A stretch of 60,579 bases of DNA, from the NCBI GenBank assembly GCA_005888335.1, contig VAWY01000035.1:1-60579 (forward strand), in the 5' to 3' direction. The DNA is from Actinomycetota bacterium (lineage in GTDB: Bacteria; Actinomycetota; Thermoleophilia; Solirubrobacterales; Solirubrobacteraceae). This document shows, piece by piece, positions 8,464 through 20,436 of the stretch. Below the pieces are notes generated by a model. That model saw only the letters and a program-made list of their open reading frames with translations, was not told where the DNA came from and made no database searches. Numbering within the stretch: the first letter of the stretch is position 1; every line of letters starts with the position of its first letter. A program made the position numbers and the translations under genes.

Positions 8464-9147
8464 ATGGCCGAGCCGCGCCGCAGGGTCTTCGAGCCCGTCC
8501 ACGAGCGCCTTCGCGGCGACATCCTTGCCGGCCGGCTGCAGCCGGGCGACTCGGTGCCGTCCGAGCGCGCGCTGGCCGAGGAGTACGGCGTCGGCCGCCA
8601 CGCGGTGCGCGAGGCGCTCAAGCGCCTGGAGCAGGCGGGCCTCGTGCGGATCAGCCAGGGCGGGGCGACGCGCGTGCTCGACTGGCGCGACAGCGGCGGC
8701 CTCGAGGTGCTGCTCGACCTGCTCGAGGGCTCGCGCGCGATGCCGCCGCCGGAGCTCACGCGGGCGGTGCTTGAGACGCGGGCGACGATCGGCGTCGACG
8801 CGGCGCGCCGGTGCGCCCGGCGCGCGACCCCCGAGCAGCGGGCCGAGGTCCGGCGCCTCGCGGAGCTGACGGCGGCGGCGGTGGCCGCGGACGCCCCCGA
8901 GATCGACGACACCTACGCCGCGCTGTGGCGGGCGGTCGTCGTCGGCGCGGGCAACATCGCGTACCGGCTCGCGCTGAACTCGCTGGTCATGGCGCTCGAG
9001 GGCCGCGGCGAGATCGCGGCGGCGCTGCGGCCGCGCGACACCGCCGACCTGCGCGCGCTCGGCTCGGCGATCGCGGCCGGCGAAGCCGACGCCGCAGCGG
9101 CGGCGGCCAGCCGCTTGCTCGAGCCGGACGTCGACGCGCTGGGTTGA
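8464..9147 (+). CDS. GntR-family transcriptional regulator, FadR subfamily, 227 aa
   Basis: The N-terminal winged helix (residues about 5-70) holds the GntR signature LQPGDSVPSERALAEEYGVG followed by HAVREALKRLEQAGLVRI. The C-terminal all-helical FCD domain (about 85-227) is the effector-binding part that in FadR relatives senses acyl-CoA or small organic acids. I use ATG 8464, because TTG 8452 would overlap the operator. Three palindromes of its predicted operator type lie at 8438, 9162 and 9183, so the likely regulon here is itself plus the downstream desaturase. The ligand is unknown; a lipid is plausible given the target. Confidence 0.88.
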   Translation: MAEPRRRVFEPVHERLRGDILAGRLQPGDSVPSERALAEEYGVGRHAVREALKRLEQAGLVRISQGGATRVLDWRDSGGLEVLLDLLEGSRAMPPPELTRAVLETRATIGVDAARRCARRATPEQRAEVRRLAELTAAAVAADAPEIDDTYAALWRAVVVGAGNIAYRLALNSLVMALEGRGEIAAALRPRDTADLRALGSAIAAGEADAAAAAASRLLEPDVDALG

Positions 9148-9161
9148 CGGCGCCCGGGTCA

Positions 9162-9197
9162 ACTGGTACAACCAGTGCCGCAGCTGGTAGAACCAGT
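9162..9197 (+). promoter_or_regulatory. Tandem GntR/FadR-type operators
   Basis: Two palindromes, ACTGGT-ACA-ACCAGT (9162-9176, perfect) and GCTGGT-AGA-ACCAGT (9183-9197). They are 21 bp apart centre to centre, so two repressor dimers would sit on the same helix face. They lie between the regulator stop (9147) and the ATG of the desaturase-family gene (9229). Confidence 0.8.
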
Positions 9198-9228
9198 CTG
9201 TTCGCCCACGGCAGGAGCTGACTTCGCA

Positions 9229-10086
9229 ATGGACAAGCTGATCCTCGGCGCGATCCCGTTCTTCTTCCTCACGATGGGGCTGGAGGCGCTCGCGCTGCGC
9301 CACGCCGCCCACCACCACGACGACGAGCGAGCGTCCGTCGGCTACGAGGCCCGCGACACCCGCACGAGCCTGGCGATGGGCCTCGGCCATCTCGGGATCG
9401 GCGCGGTGTGGAAGCTCGTCATGGCGGCGATCTACGCCGCGGTCTACGTCATCAGCCCGTTCAAGCTTCCGACGGGCGCCTGGTGGACGTGGGTCGTCCT
9501 GTTCTTCGCCGACGACCTCGCCTACTACGCCTACCACCGCGGCCACCACCGGATCCGGCTGTTCTGGGCGACCCACGTCGTCCACCACAGCTCGCGGCAC
9601 TACAACCTGTCGACCGCGCTGCGCCAGGACTGGGCGCCGTTCAGCGCGACGCTGTTCTGGGTGCCCTCGGCGCTGTTCTTCCCGCCGTGGATGGTCTTCC
9701 TGGCGATCGCGTGGAACCTGCTCTACCAGTTCACGCTGCACACCGAGGCGGTCGACCGCTACCCGCGCTGGATCGAGGCCGTGTTCAACACGCCGAGCCA
9801 CCACCGCGTCCACCACGGCTCGCAGCAGCAGTACCTGGACCGCAACTACGCGGGCATCCTGATCATCTGGGACCGCCTGTTCGGCACGTTCGAGCCCGAG
9901 GGCGAGCGCGTGCGCTACGGGCTGACGAAGAACATCGAGACGTTCAACCCGGTGCGGGTCGCCTACCACGAGTTCGTGGCGATCGCGCGCGACGTGCGTT
10001 CGGCGCGCCGCTGGCGTGACCGGCTCGGCTACGTGTTCAAGGGCCCGGGCTGGGCGCCCGCGACGAGTCGCCGGTCGGCGTCGTAG
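9229..10086 (+). CDS. Sterol desaturase / fatty acid hydroxylase-family membrane di-iron enzyme, 285 aa
   Basis: Integral-membrane non-haem di-iron oxygenase. It has hydrophobic segments near residues 5-20, 50-78, 85-100 and 140-170. The histidine clusters of the family are complete: H103-x3-H107, H116-x2-HH (119-120), H171, and HHRVHH (191-196). Such enzymes hydroxylate or desaturate lipid substrates using O2; the substrate here (sterol/hopanoid, carotenoid or fatty acid) is not identifiable. ATG 9229 is preceded by AGGAG (9213-9217). It sits behind two operators of the adjacent FadR-type regulator. Its 3' end overlaps the convergent Nudix gene by 58 bases. Confidence 0.88.
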   Translation: MDKLILGAIPFFFLTMGLEALALRHAAHHHDDERASVGYEARDTRTSLAMGLGHLGIGAVWKLVMAAIYAAVYVISPFKLPTGAWWTWVVLFFADDLAYYAYHRGHHRIRLFWATHVVHHSSRHYNLSTALRQDWAPFSATLFWVPSALFFPPWMVFLAIAWNLLYQFTLHTEAVDRYPRWIEAVFNTPSHHRVHHGSQQQYLDRNYAGILIIWDRLFGTFEPEGERVRYGLTKNIETFNPVRVAYHEFVAIARDVRSARRWRDRLGYVFKGPGWAPATSRRSAS

Positions 10087-10486
10087 CTGAGCAGCGCCTG
10101 CGCCTCGCCGAAGGGCAGCCAGCGCACCTCGTCGACCTCGTCGTTGGGGGTGAACTCGCCGCCCTCGGCGTCCATCACCCAGTAGCGCACGGTCTTCGGG
10201 CGGCCCTTGTGCGTGTAGCGGACCGGCGCCAGCTCGCGGCCGAGGCGCGCGCGCGTGCCGATCTCCTCCTCGACCTCGCGCAGCGCCGCCTGCTCCCACG
10301 TCTCGCCGGGCTCGAGCTTGCCCTTGGGCAGCGACCAGTCGTCGTACTTGGGGCGGTGCACGACGGCGACGCGGCCTTCGCGGATGACGACGCCGCCGGC
10401 GGCGCGGATCTCGTCGCCGGCGCTCACGCGCTGAGCGTCATCCTGCGGGGGCCCCGCGCCCGGCTCACTCGATCGCCCGGCTGATG

Positions 10487-10490
<4 letters not shown>
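10029..10490 (-). CDS. Nudix hydrolase (MutT-like), 153 aa
   Basis: Sanitises or recycles nucleotide-linked metabolites. The Nudix box lies at G57-T79 (GKLEPGETW...REVEEEIGT) after AAGGVVIREGRVAVVHRPKYDDWSLPKG. That context is typical of the actinobacterial MutT1-like or Ap6A-hydrolase group. There is no C-terminal histidine phosphatase domain, unlike mycobacterial MutT1. ATG 10490 overlaps the lhr TGA (ATGA, 10487-10490), so it is translationally coupled to the helicase and probably co-expressed with it. Confidence 0.87.
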
Positions 10491-14857
<4,367 letters not shown>

Positions 14858-14887
14858 TCTGTTTTGGAGCGTACGCCTGTGGCCGTG

Positions 14888-15165
14888 GCGCTCCGCTCGG
14901 GCGTTTGGCTTGGGTCTCGGCCGCGCTGGTGGCACCGAGGGGAAGGCGGCCTGCGCTGCGGCCCCGCCGGACGAGTCGACACTTGGGGCGCTATGTCAGT
15001 CCCAAACGACGTCTCGTCCCACGAGCGGGCGCCAACGCGCCAGAACCCCGCAGGGAGGCGCCGCGGAGCGCGCCCGACAGGTGCGGCCACAGGGACAACC
15101 GGCTCCTTCCCCTCGGTGCAATCGGACCAGGCCGCAGCCCGAAACACAACGCCCGAGCGGAGCGC
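14888..15165. repeat. 278-bp intergenic palindromic element, copy A
   Basis: Fills the gap between the lhr start and the udg stop almost exactly. The outer 16-bp arms are perfect inverted repeats (14888-14903 GCGCTCCGCTCGGGCG; 15150-15165). The inner 15-bp arms are also perfect (14932-14946 GCACCGAGGGGAAGG; 15105-15119). A further imperfect pair GGACGAG/CTCGTCC flanks the centre. Outer and inner arm sequences recur in copy B (23450-23716), but the central parts differ. I see no coding sequence or transposase inside. Apart from this element, 14858-14887 should hold the lhr promoter. Confidence 0.8.
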
Positions 15166-15843
15166 TCAGCCGCCCGCCACCTCCCGCGCCAACCCCAGCA
15201 CCTCATCCACCATCCCCGCCGTCAGCTTCCCCGTGAACGTGTTCTGCTGGCTTGGGTGAAAGCACCCGAGCACCGCCCACGGCTCGCCGTCGACAACCAC
15301 GCCGTGCCCGAAGCGCGGCCGCGGGCGCGGCGCCACGCCGCGCAGCCGGAACGCCGCGTCCCACGCGAACGCCCCCAGGCAAACCACCACGCGCACCTCA
15401 CGCAGCAGCGCGAGCTCGCGCGCCGCCCACGGCAGGCACGTGTCGCGCTCGACGGGCGTCGGCCGGTTGGCCGGCGGGGCGCAGCGCACGGCGGCGAGCA
15501 TCCACGCGCCGCGCAGCTCGAGGCCGTCGTCGCGCGAGACCGATGTCGGCTGGTTGGCGAAGCCGGCGCGGTGCAGGGCGGCGAAGAGGAAGTCGCCCGA
15601 CCGGTCGCCGGTGAAGATGCGCCCCGTCCGGTTGCCGCCGTGGGCCGCCGGCGCGAGCCCGAGGATCACGACGCGCGCGGCGGGATCGCCGAAGCCCGGG
15701 ATCGGGCGGCCCCAGTACTCCTCGTGCGCGAAGGCGGCCCGCTTGACGCGCGCGACCTCCTCGCGCCAGGCGACCAGGCGCGGGCAGCGCCGGCAGGCGA
15801 CGACCTCCGCTTCGAGCTCAGCGAGACTGCGAGAGGACGCCAA
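15166..15843 (-). CDS. Uracil-DNA glycosylase, family 5 (UDGb), 225 aa
   Basis: Removes uracil and other deaminated bases from DNA. Motif A is GLAPAAHGGNRTGRIFTGD (62-80), with Ala where family 1 and 4 enzymes have a catalytic Asp; this identifies family 5. Motif B is HPSQQNTFTGKLT. Four Cys (C17, C20, C121, C136) fit the 4Fe-4S cluster of families 4 and 5. The start is TTG 15843, inside the end of the TetR gene (26-base overlap); no ATG or GTG precedes the first cluster Cys pair, so I accept TTG. The TGA stop touches the palindromic element. Confidence 0.9.
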   Translation of the reverse strand: MASSRSLAELEAEVVACRRCPRLVAWREEVARVKRAAFAHEEYWGRPIPGFGDPAARVVILGLAPAAHGGNRTGRIFTGDRSGDFLFAALHRAGFANQPTSVSRDDGLELRGAWMLAAVRCAPPANRPTPVERDTCLPWAARELALLREVRVVVCLGAFAWDAAFRLRGVAPRPRPRFGHGVVVDGEPWAVLGCFHPSQQNTFTGKLTAGMVDEVLGLAREVAGG

Positions 15844-16450
15844 GGATGAGGCGCTCGATGACCGGCTCGAGCTCGTGCACGTCGGCGGGCCGCTTCAGGC
15901 GCACCTGGCGCGAGGCCAGCTCAGAGATCGCGCCGACGAGCGCGTAGGCGTCCTCGAGCGACTTGAACCGCGGCGCGCCGAAGCGCTCGTGCGCGCGGAG
16001 GTTCTCCTCGTCGATCGCCCGGGCGAACGCCTCCATGATCGCGTCGCGGCGCTCCATCGCCCGCGGACCGGCGCCGATGATCTCGACCAGCAGGGTCTGC
16101 GAGGCGGCGGGGTACTCGGCGAGTGCCTGCACGAACGCGTGCAGGCGGGAGCGGACGCGCTCCTCCAGATCGGGCGAAGAGCTCGTGGCCTGCGCCATCC
16201 GCCCGAGCACGACCTCGGTGGCCTGGTCGAACAGCGCGAGGATCGCCTCCTCCTTGTTGGCGAAATGCTCGTAGAACGTCGCCTTGGACATCCCGGCCTC
16301 GCGGCTGATGGCCTCGGCGCTCGCCTCGGCGTAGCCGGAGCGCGCGAAGACCTCGGCGGCCGCCTCGAGCAGGCGGGTGCGCTGAACCTCGAGGCGGACC
16401 TCGAGGGGAGGGGCATGCCGGCCTCGTGGGACGCTGACGCGCTCGGCCAT
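15818..16450 (-). CDS. TetR/AcrR-family transcriptional regulator, 210 aa
   Basis: The N-terminal HTH (about residues 22-68: RTRLLEAAAEVFARSGY, AEAISREAGMSKATFYEHFANKEEA) is a textbook TetR_N domain. The C-terminal helical domain carries the ligand pocket and is not assignable. Its 3' end overlaps the uracil glycosylase start, so the two are co-transcribed. The ATG at 16450 is 28 bases from the divergent lipoprotein gene, which is the obvious candidate target. I see no clear palindrome in that short gap. Confidence 0.88.
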   Translation of the reverse strand: MAERVSVPRGRHAPPLEVRLEVQRTRLLEAAAEVFARSGYAEASAEAISREAGMSKATFYEHFANKEEAILALFDQATEVVLGRMAQATSSSPDLEERVRSRLHAFVQALAEYPAASQTLLVEIIGAGPRAMERRDAIMEAFARAIDEENLRAHERFGAPRFKSLEDAYALVGAISELASRQVRLKRPADVHELEPVIERLILGVLSQSR

Positions 16451-16478
16451 TGCGCCCGAGTCTATGATCCCCGCCCCC

Positions 16479-16889
16479 ATGAAACGCCGGTTTGTCGTGC
16501 TCATCCCGCTTTTCTGCCTCGCCGGCTGCGCGCCGTCGGCCGGGAGCGGGGTCGACACGGGGCGCTTCAAGGGCGACGCGAAGGCGGTCGCCCAGACGCT
16601 CGACGACCTCTCGACGGCCGGGCGCAAGAAGGACGGCCAGCGCGCGTGCGGCGAGCTGCTCTCGCACCGGCGCGTCGACGCGCTCGACAAGGCCGGTGGC
16701 TGCCGCAAGGCCATGGAGGACCAGTTCGACGACGCCGACGTGTTCAAGCTCGACGTCACGGCGATCCGGGTCAACGGCGATCGCGCCAGCGCCCGCGTGC
16801 TGTCGGACTTCGACGGCACGCAGCGCCCACGGACGCTCGGCCTCGTGCGCGAGGACCGCCGCTGGCGGCTGGACTCCGTCGGGCCCTAG
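16479..16889 (+). CDS. Small lipoprotein, 136 aa
   Basis: MKRRFVVLIPLFCLAGC is a clear lipoprotein signal with lipobox LAGC. The mature part (about 120 aa) starts with a Ser/Gly-rich tether. It then has the pattern of small actinobacterial 'NTF2/limiting-Cys' lipoproteins (AVAQTLDDL...ACGELLSH...GGCRKAM...VNGDRASARV...RRWRLDSV), which resembles the SnoaL/NTF2-like fold. This is inference from the strand pattern. The function is unknown. ATG 16479 is chosen over 16464 because it places the basic n-region first. Its stop codon runs into the hairpin at 16889. Confidence 0.72.
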   Translation: MKRRFVVLIPLFCLAGCAPSAGSGVDTGRFKGDAKAVAQTLDDLSTAGRKKDGQRACGELLSHRRVDALDKAGGCRKAMEDQFDDADVFKLDVTAIRVNGDRASARVLSDFDGTQRPRTLGLVREDRRWRLDSVGP

Positions 16890-16947
16890 TGCTGCGTCAG
16901 GTGACGTTCGCTCCGCCGAACGGGGCGAACGTTGCCTGACGCGGCAC
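16889..16947 (+). terminator. Long hairpin after the lipoprotein gene
   Basis: 27-base arms (16889-16915 and 16921-16947) pair with 23 matches around the loop CCGAA. The stem starts at the last base of the stop codon. There is no T-tract, as is common in GC-rich actinobacteria. It lies between convergent genes and could act in both directions. Confidence 0.6.
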
Positions 16948-16952
16948 AAGCC

Positions 16953-16999
16953 CGCGAACCCAGGTCGGCAACGCCGAAGGCGTTCGCCACCCGTTCGCG
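16953..16999. terminator. Second hairpin between convergent genes
   Basis: CGCGAAC (16953-16959) pairs with GTTCGCG (16993-16999), and an inner stem AACGCC-GAA-GGCGTT lies at 16970-16984. It directly follows the hairpin at 16889 and precedes the rmlB stop (17021-17023). It probably terminates rmlB transcription. Confidence 0.5.
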
Positions 17000-17020
17000 C
17001 AAGCTCAGCAGCGCCGAAGG

Positions 17021-18013
17021 CTAGCCCTGGCCGAGCGCGCGCCCGTATTGGCGGGCGTAGTAGTCGCGGTAGGCGCCGGTGCGGATGGGTTCCCACCACC
17101 ACTGGTTGTCCTGGTACCAGCGCACGGTGCGCTGAAGGCCCTGTTCGAAGCGGACCTGGGGCTTCCAGCCCAGGGCGCGGACCTTCTCGGAGCCGAGGCT
17201 GTAGCGGCGGTCGTGGCCGAGGCGGTCGGTGACGTACTCGATGAGGTCCTCGCCGGCGCCGGTCAGCTGGATGATCTGGCGCACGACGTCGATGTTGAAG
17301 CACTCGTCGGGGCCGCCGACGTTGTAGACCTCGCCGGGGAGGCCGTGCTCGAGGACGTGGCCGATCCCGCGCGCGAAGTCCTCGACGAACAGCCAGTTGC
17401 GGACCTGCAGGCCGTCGCCGTAGACGGGCAGGCGGTCGCCGTGCAGGGCGTTGAGGATCATCAGCGGGACGAGCTTCTCGGGGTACTGATAGGGGCCGTA
17501 GTTGTTCGAGCCGCGGCAGATCAGCGTCTCCAGCCCGTAGGTGTGCTGGTAGCTGGCGACGAGCAGGTCGGCGCCGGCCTTGCTCGCGCTGTACGGCGAG
17601 CTGGGCTGCAGCGGCGAGGACTCGGTGAACGACCCGGACGCGATCGAGCCGTAGACCTCGTCGGTGGAGACCTGCAGGTAGCGCAGCGACCGCTCGCGCG
17701 CGGCCTCGAGCAGGACGAAGGTGCCCTGCGCGTGGGTGCGGATGAACGCGTCGGGCTCGGCGATCGAGCGATCGACGTGCGTCTCGGCGGCGAAGTTGAC
17801 CACCGCGTCGACGCCGTCGATCGCCTCGGCGACCGCGTCGGGGTCCTCGATCGCGCCGTGCACGAAGGTGTGCTCGACGTCCTGGAGGTTCTCGCGCCGC
17901 CCCGCGTAGGTCAGCTTGTCGAGGACGACGACCTCGTCGCCGCGGTCGCGCACGCGCACGCGCACGAAGTTCGAGCCGATGAAGCCGGCGCCGCCACAGA
18001 CCAGGAGCTTCAT
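17021..18013 (-). CDS. rmlB: dTDP-glucose 4,6-dehydratase, 330 aa
   Basis: Second step of dTDP-L-rhamnose synthesis: NAD-dependent dehydration of dTDP-glucose. The Rossmann motif GGAGFIGSNF is at the N-terminus. The SDR catalytic set is present: STDEVYG, and YSASKAGAD with catalytic Tyr and Lys. RGSNNYGPYQYPEKL and NWLFVEDFARG are RmlB-typical. It is the last gene of rmlA-rmlD-rmlB. Its ATG overlaps the rmlD stop as ATGA (18010-18013). An unusual 'VRVRVRDRGDEV' repeat follows the Rossmann helix. Confidence 0.95.
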   Translation of the reverse strand: MKLLVCGGAGFIGSNFVRVRVRDRGDEVVVLDKLTYAGRRENLQDVEHTFVHGAIEDPDAVAEAIDGVDAVVNFAAETHVDRSIAEPDAFIRTHAQGTFVLLEAARERSLRYLQVSTDEVYGSIASGSFTESSPLQPSSPYSASKAGADLLVASYQHTYGLETLICRGSNNYGPYQYPEKLVPLMILNALHGDRLPVYGDGLQVRNWLFVEDFARGIGHVLEHGLPGEVYNVGGPDECFNIDVVRQIIQLTGAGEDLIEYVTDRLGHDRRYSLGSEKVRALGWKPQVRFEQGLQRTVRWYQDNQWWWEPIRTGAYRDYYARQYGRALGQG

Positions 18014-18849
18014 GCGGGAACCCTTTCTGAGAGATGGGCGGCCACGCCCTCCTGCCAGCGGGGCAGCAGGACGGGATCGGTGCGCTCGGTGCCCAGCACG
18101 CTGTAGGCGGGCCGCGGCGCCGGGCGCGGGAAGGCGTCGGTCGTCGTGGGCAGCACGCGGCACGACACGCCCGCCTGGTGGAAGACCTCGACGGTCAGCT
18201 CGTACCACGAGCAGTCACCCTGCGAGGTGAGGTGGTGGAGGCCCTCGTCGCGGCGCTCGGCGATCTCGACGAGCGCCGGCGCCAGGTGCCCGGTCCACGT
18301 CGGGCAGCCGCGCTGATCGGTGACCACGCTGACCTCGTCGCGCGTGGCCGCGAGTGCGAGCATCGTGTCGACGAAGTTCTTGCCGCCCGCGCCGTACAGC
18401 CACGCCGTGCGGCCGATCGCGAACGCCGCGCCCGAGCGGGCGACCTCGCGCTCACCGGCCAGCTTCGAGCGCCCGTAGGCGGTGCGCGGCGCGGGCTCGT
18501 CGGACTCGACGTAGGGCCGGGTCGCGTCACCGGCGAAGACGTAGTCGGTCGAGACCTGGACGACGAAGGCGGCGATCTCCTGGCAGGCGCGGGCGACGTT
18601 GGCCGCCGCGGTGGCGTTGACGAGCGTGGCCAGTTCCTCGTGGCTCTCCGCGCCGTCGACATCGGTGTAGGCGGCGCAGTTGACCACGGCGACCGGCGCC
18701 GCGGCGCGCAGGCGCGCGCGCACGGCCTCCGCGTCGGTGAGGTCGAGGTCGTCGATGTCCGAGCCCACCGCGTCGTGGCCCAGCTCGCGCGCGACGCCGA
18801 CCACCCGCTGCCCGAGCATGCCCGCGGCGCCCGTGACGAACAGTTTCAT
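18010..18849 (-). CDS. rmlD: dTDP-4-dehydrorhamnose reductase, 279 aa
   Basis: Final reduction giving dTDP-L-rhamnose. The start is MKLFVTGAAGMLGQRV with the NAD(P) glycine motif. Other family motifs are NCAAYTDVDGAE, VQVSTDYVFAG, and AYGRSKLAGE with the SDR Tyr/Lys. Its ATG immediately follows the rmlA TAG (no gap) and its stop overlaps rmlB. No rmlC (3,5-epimerase) is seen in the set, so epimerisation must be encoded elsewhere or the product is another 6-deoxysugar. Confidence 0.95.
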   Translation of the reverse strand: MKLFVTGAAGMLGQRVVGVARELGHDAVGSDIDDLDLTDAEAVRARLRAAAPVAVVNCAAYTDVDGAESHEELATLVNATAAANVARACQEIAAFVVQVSTDYVFAGDATRPYVESDEPAPRTAYGRSKLAGEREVARSGAAFAIGRTAWLYGAGGKNFVDTMLALAATRDEVSVVTDQRGCPTWTGHLAPALVEIAERRDEGLHHLTSQGDCSWYELTVEVFHQAGVSCRVLPTTTDAFPRPAPRPAYSVLGTERTDPVLLPRWQEGVAAHLSERVPA

Positions 18850-19926
18850 CTAGAGAATCCCGATCTCGGAGTTGTCTCCCACCATGAACCGGTATGCCCG
18901 GGGCTGGCGGCCCTCGTCGCGCGAGACGACGACGTTGCGCCCGAGCAGCGACGATTCCATGCGCCCGGAGAGATTTCTGACCTTGGCGCCGGCCAAGAGG
19001 ATCGAGTGCTCGATCTCTGCTCCCTGGACGAGGCAGTCCTCGGCGATCGACGTGTAGGGGCCGACGTAGGCGTCGACCAGGCGTGTGCGCGCCCCGATGA
19101 TCGCCGGCCCGCGGACCGTCGATCGCTCGAGCACGGCGCCGGGCTCGACGATCACGCGCCCCTCGACGCTGCAGTCGACGCACTCGCCGCCGTAGGAGGC
19201 GTGGATCGTCTCGAGGATCAGCCGGTTGGCCTCGAGCATGTCGTCCAGGCGGCCGGTGTCCTTCCACCAGCCCTCGACGATGTGCGGCTCGACGCGCGCG
19301 CCGACATCGACGAGGTGCTGGATGGCGTCGGTGATCTCCAGCTCCTCGCGCGCGCTGGGCGCGATCGCCCGCGACGCGTCGTGGATCTGCGGCGTGAACA
19401 TGTACACGCCGACCAGCGCGAGGTTGGTCTTGGGCTCGGGCGGCTTCTCGGCCAGGCGCACCACGCGATCGCCGTCGAGCTCGGCGACCCCGTAGTGCTC
19501 GGGATCGGGGACCGGGGTCAGCAGGATCAGCGCGTCCGGCGCGTTGGCCTTGAAGGCCTGCACCAGCCCGCGGATCCCGCCCTGCAGCAGGTTGTCGCCC
19601 AGGTACATCACGAACGGCGCATCGCCCAAGAACGGCTCGGCGGTCAGCACCGCGTGCGCGAGCCCGAGCGGCTCGTCCTGGACGATGTAGGTGATCGCCA
19701 CGCCGAAGCGCGACCCGTCCCCGGCCGCCTCGCGGATCTCATCGCCGGTCTCCGGGGCGATGATGATCCCGATCTCCGAGATCCCCGCCTCGGCCATCGC
19801 CTCGATGCCGTAGAAGAGCACGGGCTTGTTGGCCACCGGCACCAGCTGCTTCGCGGACGTGTGAGTGATCGGACGCAGCCGCGTCCCCTTCCCGCCCGAC
19901 AGGATCAGCCCCTTCAGATCCGCCAC
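18850..19926 (-). CDS. rmlA: Glucose-1-phosphate thymidylyltransferase, long form, 358 aa
   Basis: Makes dTDP-glucose from dTTP and glucose-1-phosphate. The N-terminal nucleotidyltransferase domain starts with LILSGGKGTRLRPITHTSAKQLVPVANKP, and FVMYLGDNLLQGG carries the metal-binding Asp. EKPPEPKTNLALVGVYMF and EGWWKDTGRLDDMLEAN follow. A left-handed beta-helix C-terminus (about 250-340) with hexapeptide turns marks the long RmlA/StrD type, common in actinobacteria and archaea. The start is GTG 19926. Confidence 0.94.
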   Translation of the reverse strand: MADLKGLILSGGKGTRLRPITHTSAKQLVPVANKPVLFYGIEAMAEAGISEIGIIIAPETGDEIREAAGDGSRFGVAITYIVQDEPLGLAHAVLTAEPFLGDAPFVMYLGDNLLQGGIRGLVQAFKANAPDALILLTPVPDPEHYGVAELDGDRVVRLAEKPPEPKTNLALVGVYMFTPQIHDASRAIAPSAREELEITDAIQHLVDVGARVEPHIVEGWWKDTGRLDDMLEANRLILETIHASYGGECVDCSVEGRVIVEPGAVLERSTVRGPAIIGARTRLVDAYVGPYTSIAEDCLVQGAEIEHSILLAGAKVRNLSGRMESSLLGRNVVVSRDEGRQPRAYRFMVGDNSEIGIL

Positions 19927-19955
19927 GCCGGCGCAGGCTACCCGCTAAGCGTCGG

Positions 19956-20429
19956 TCAGTAGACGCCCGCGGCCAGCTTGCGGTGGTCCCAGGTCGCCCG
20001 CTCGCGCTCGACGAAGTGCAGCGCCACGCGCTTGGGCGCCTGCTGGCCGACCATCCCGCGGACGTCGTCGCCGAGGTCGGCAGGGGCGACGCCCGACTGC
20101 CGGGCGAAGAGCTCGACGCCCAGCGCGGCGACCTGGTCGGTGTCGCGGATGATCTCGACGTCGCACTTGAGCATCACGCCGCGCAGCTCCTGGTACTCGA
20201 CGCCCTCCTCCACCTGCAGCGTGGCGCGTGGATCGCGCTCGAGGTTGCGGACCTTCTGGGACTTGGCGTAGGTCCACGACCAGACCTCACCGTCGCGCAC
20301 GACGTACCAGAGCGGCATGAGATGCGGCCAGCCGTCGCGGCCGTTGGTGGCGCAGATGACCGTGCGCTGCTCGTCGAGGAAGGCCAGCGCCTCCTCCTGG
20401 CTCATGGTGATCTGGTCGCGGCGGCTCAC
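19956..20429 (-). CDS. PPOX-class F420/FMN-binding split-barrel enzyme, 157 aa
   Basis: Pyridoxamine-5'-phosphate-oxidase-like split barrel. TVICATNGRDGWPHLMPLWYV and VWSWTYAKSQKVRNLERDPRATL are the cofactor-binding strands of actinobacterial F420-dependent PPOX proteins. The substrate is unknown; relatives reduce biliverdin or other conjugated compounds. The start is GTG 20429 (VSRRDQITMSQEEALAF), typical for the group; ATG 20405 would remove the first helix. It lies 7 bases after pafBC and 29 bases before rmlA on the same strand. Confidence 0.83.
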   Translation of the reverse strand: MSRRDQITMSQEEALAFLDEQRTVICATNGRDGWPHLMPLWYVVRDGEVWSWTYAKSQKVRNLERDPRATLQVEEGVEYQELRGVMLKCDVEIIRDTDQVAALGVELFARQSGVAPADLGDDVRGMVGQQAPKRVALHFVERERATWDHRKLAAGVY

Positions 20430-20436
20430 GGCGGCC

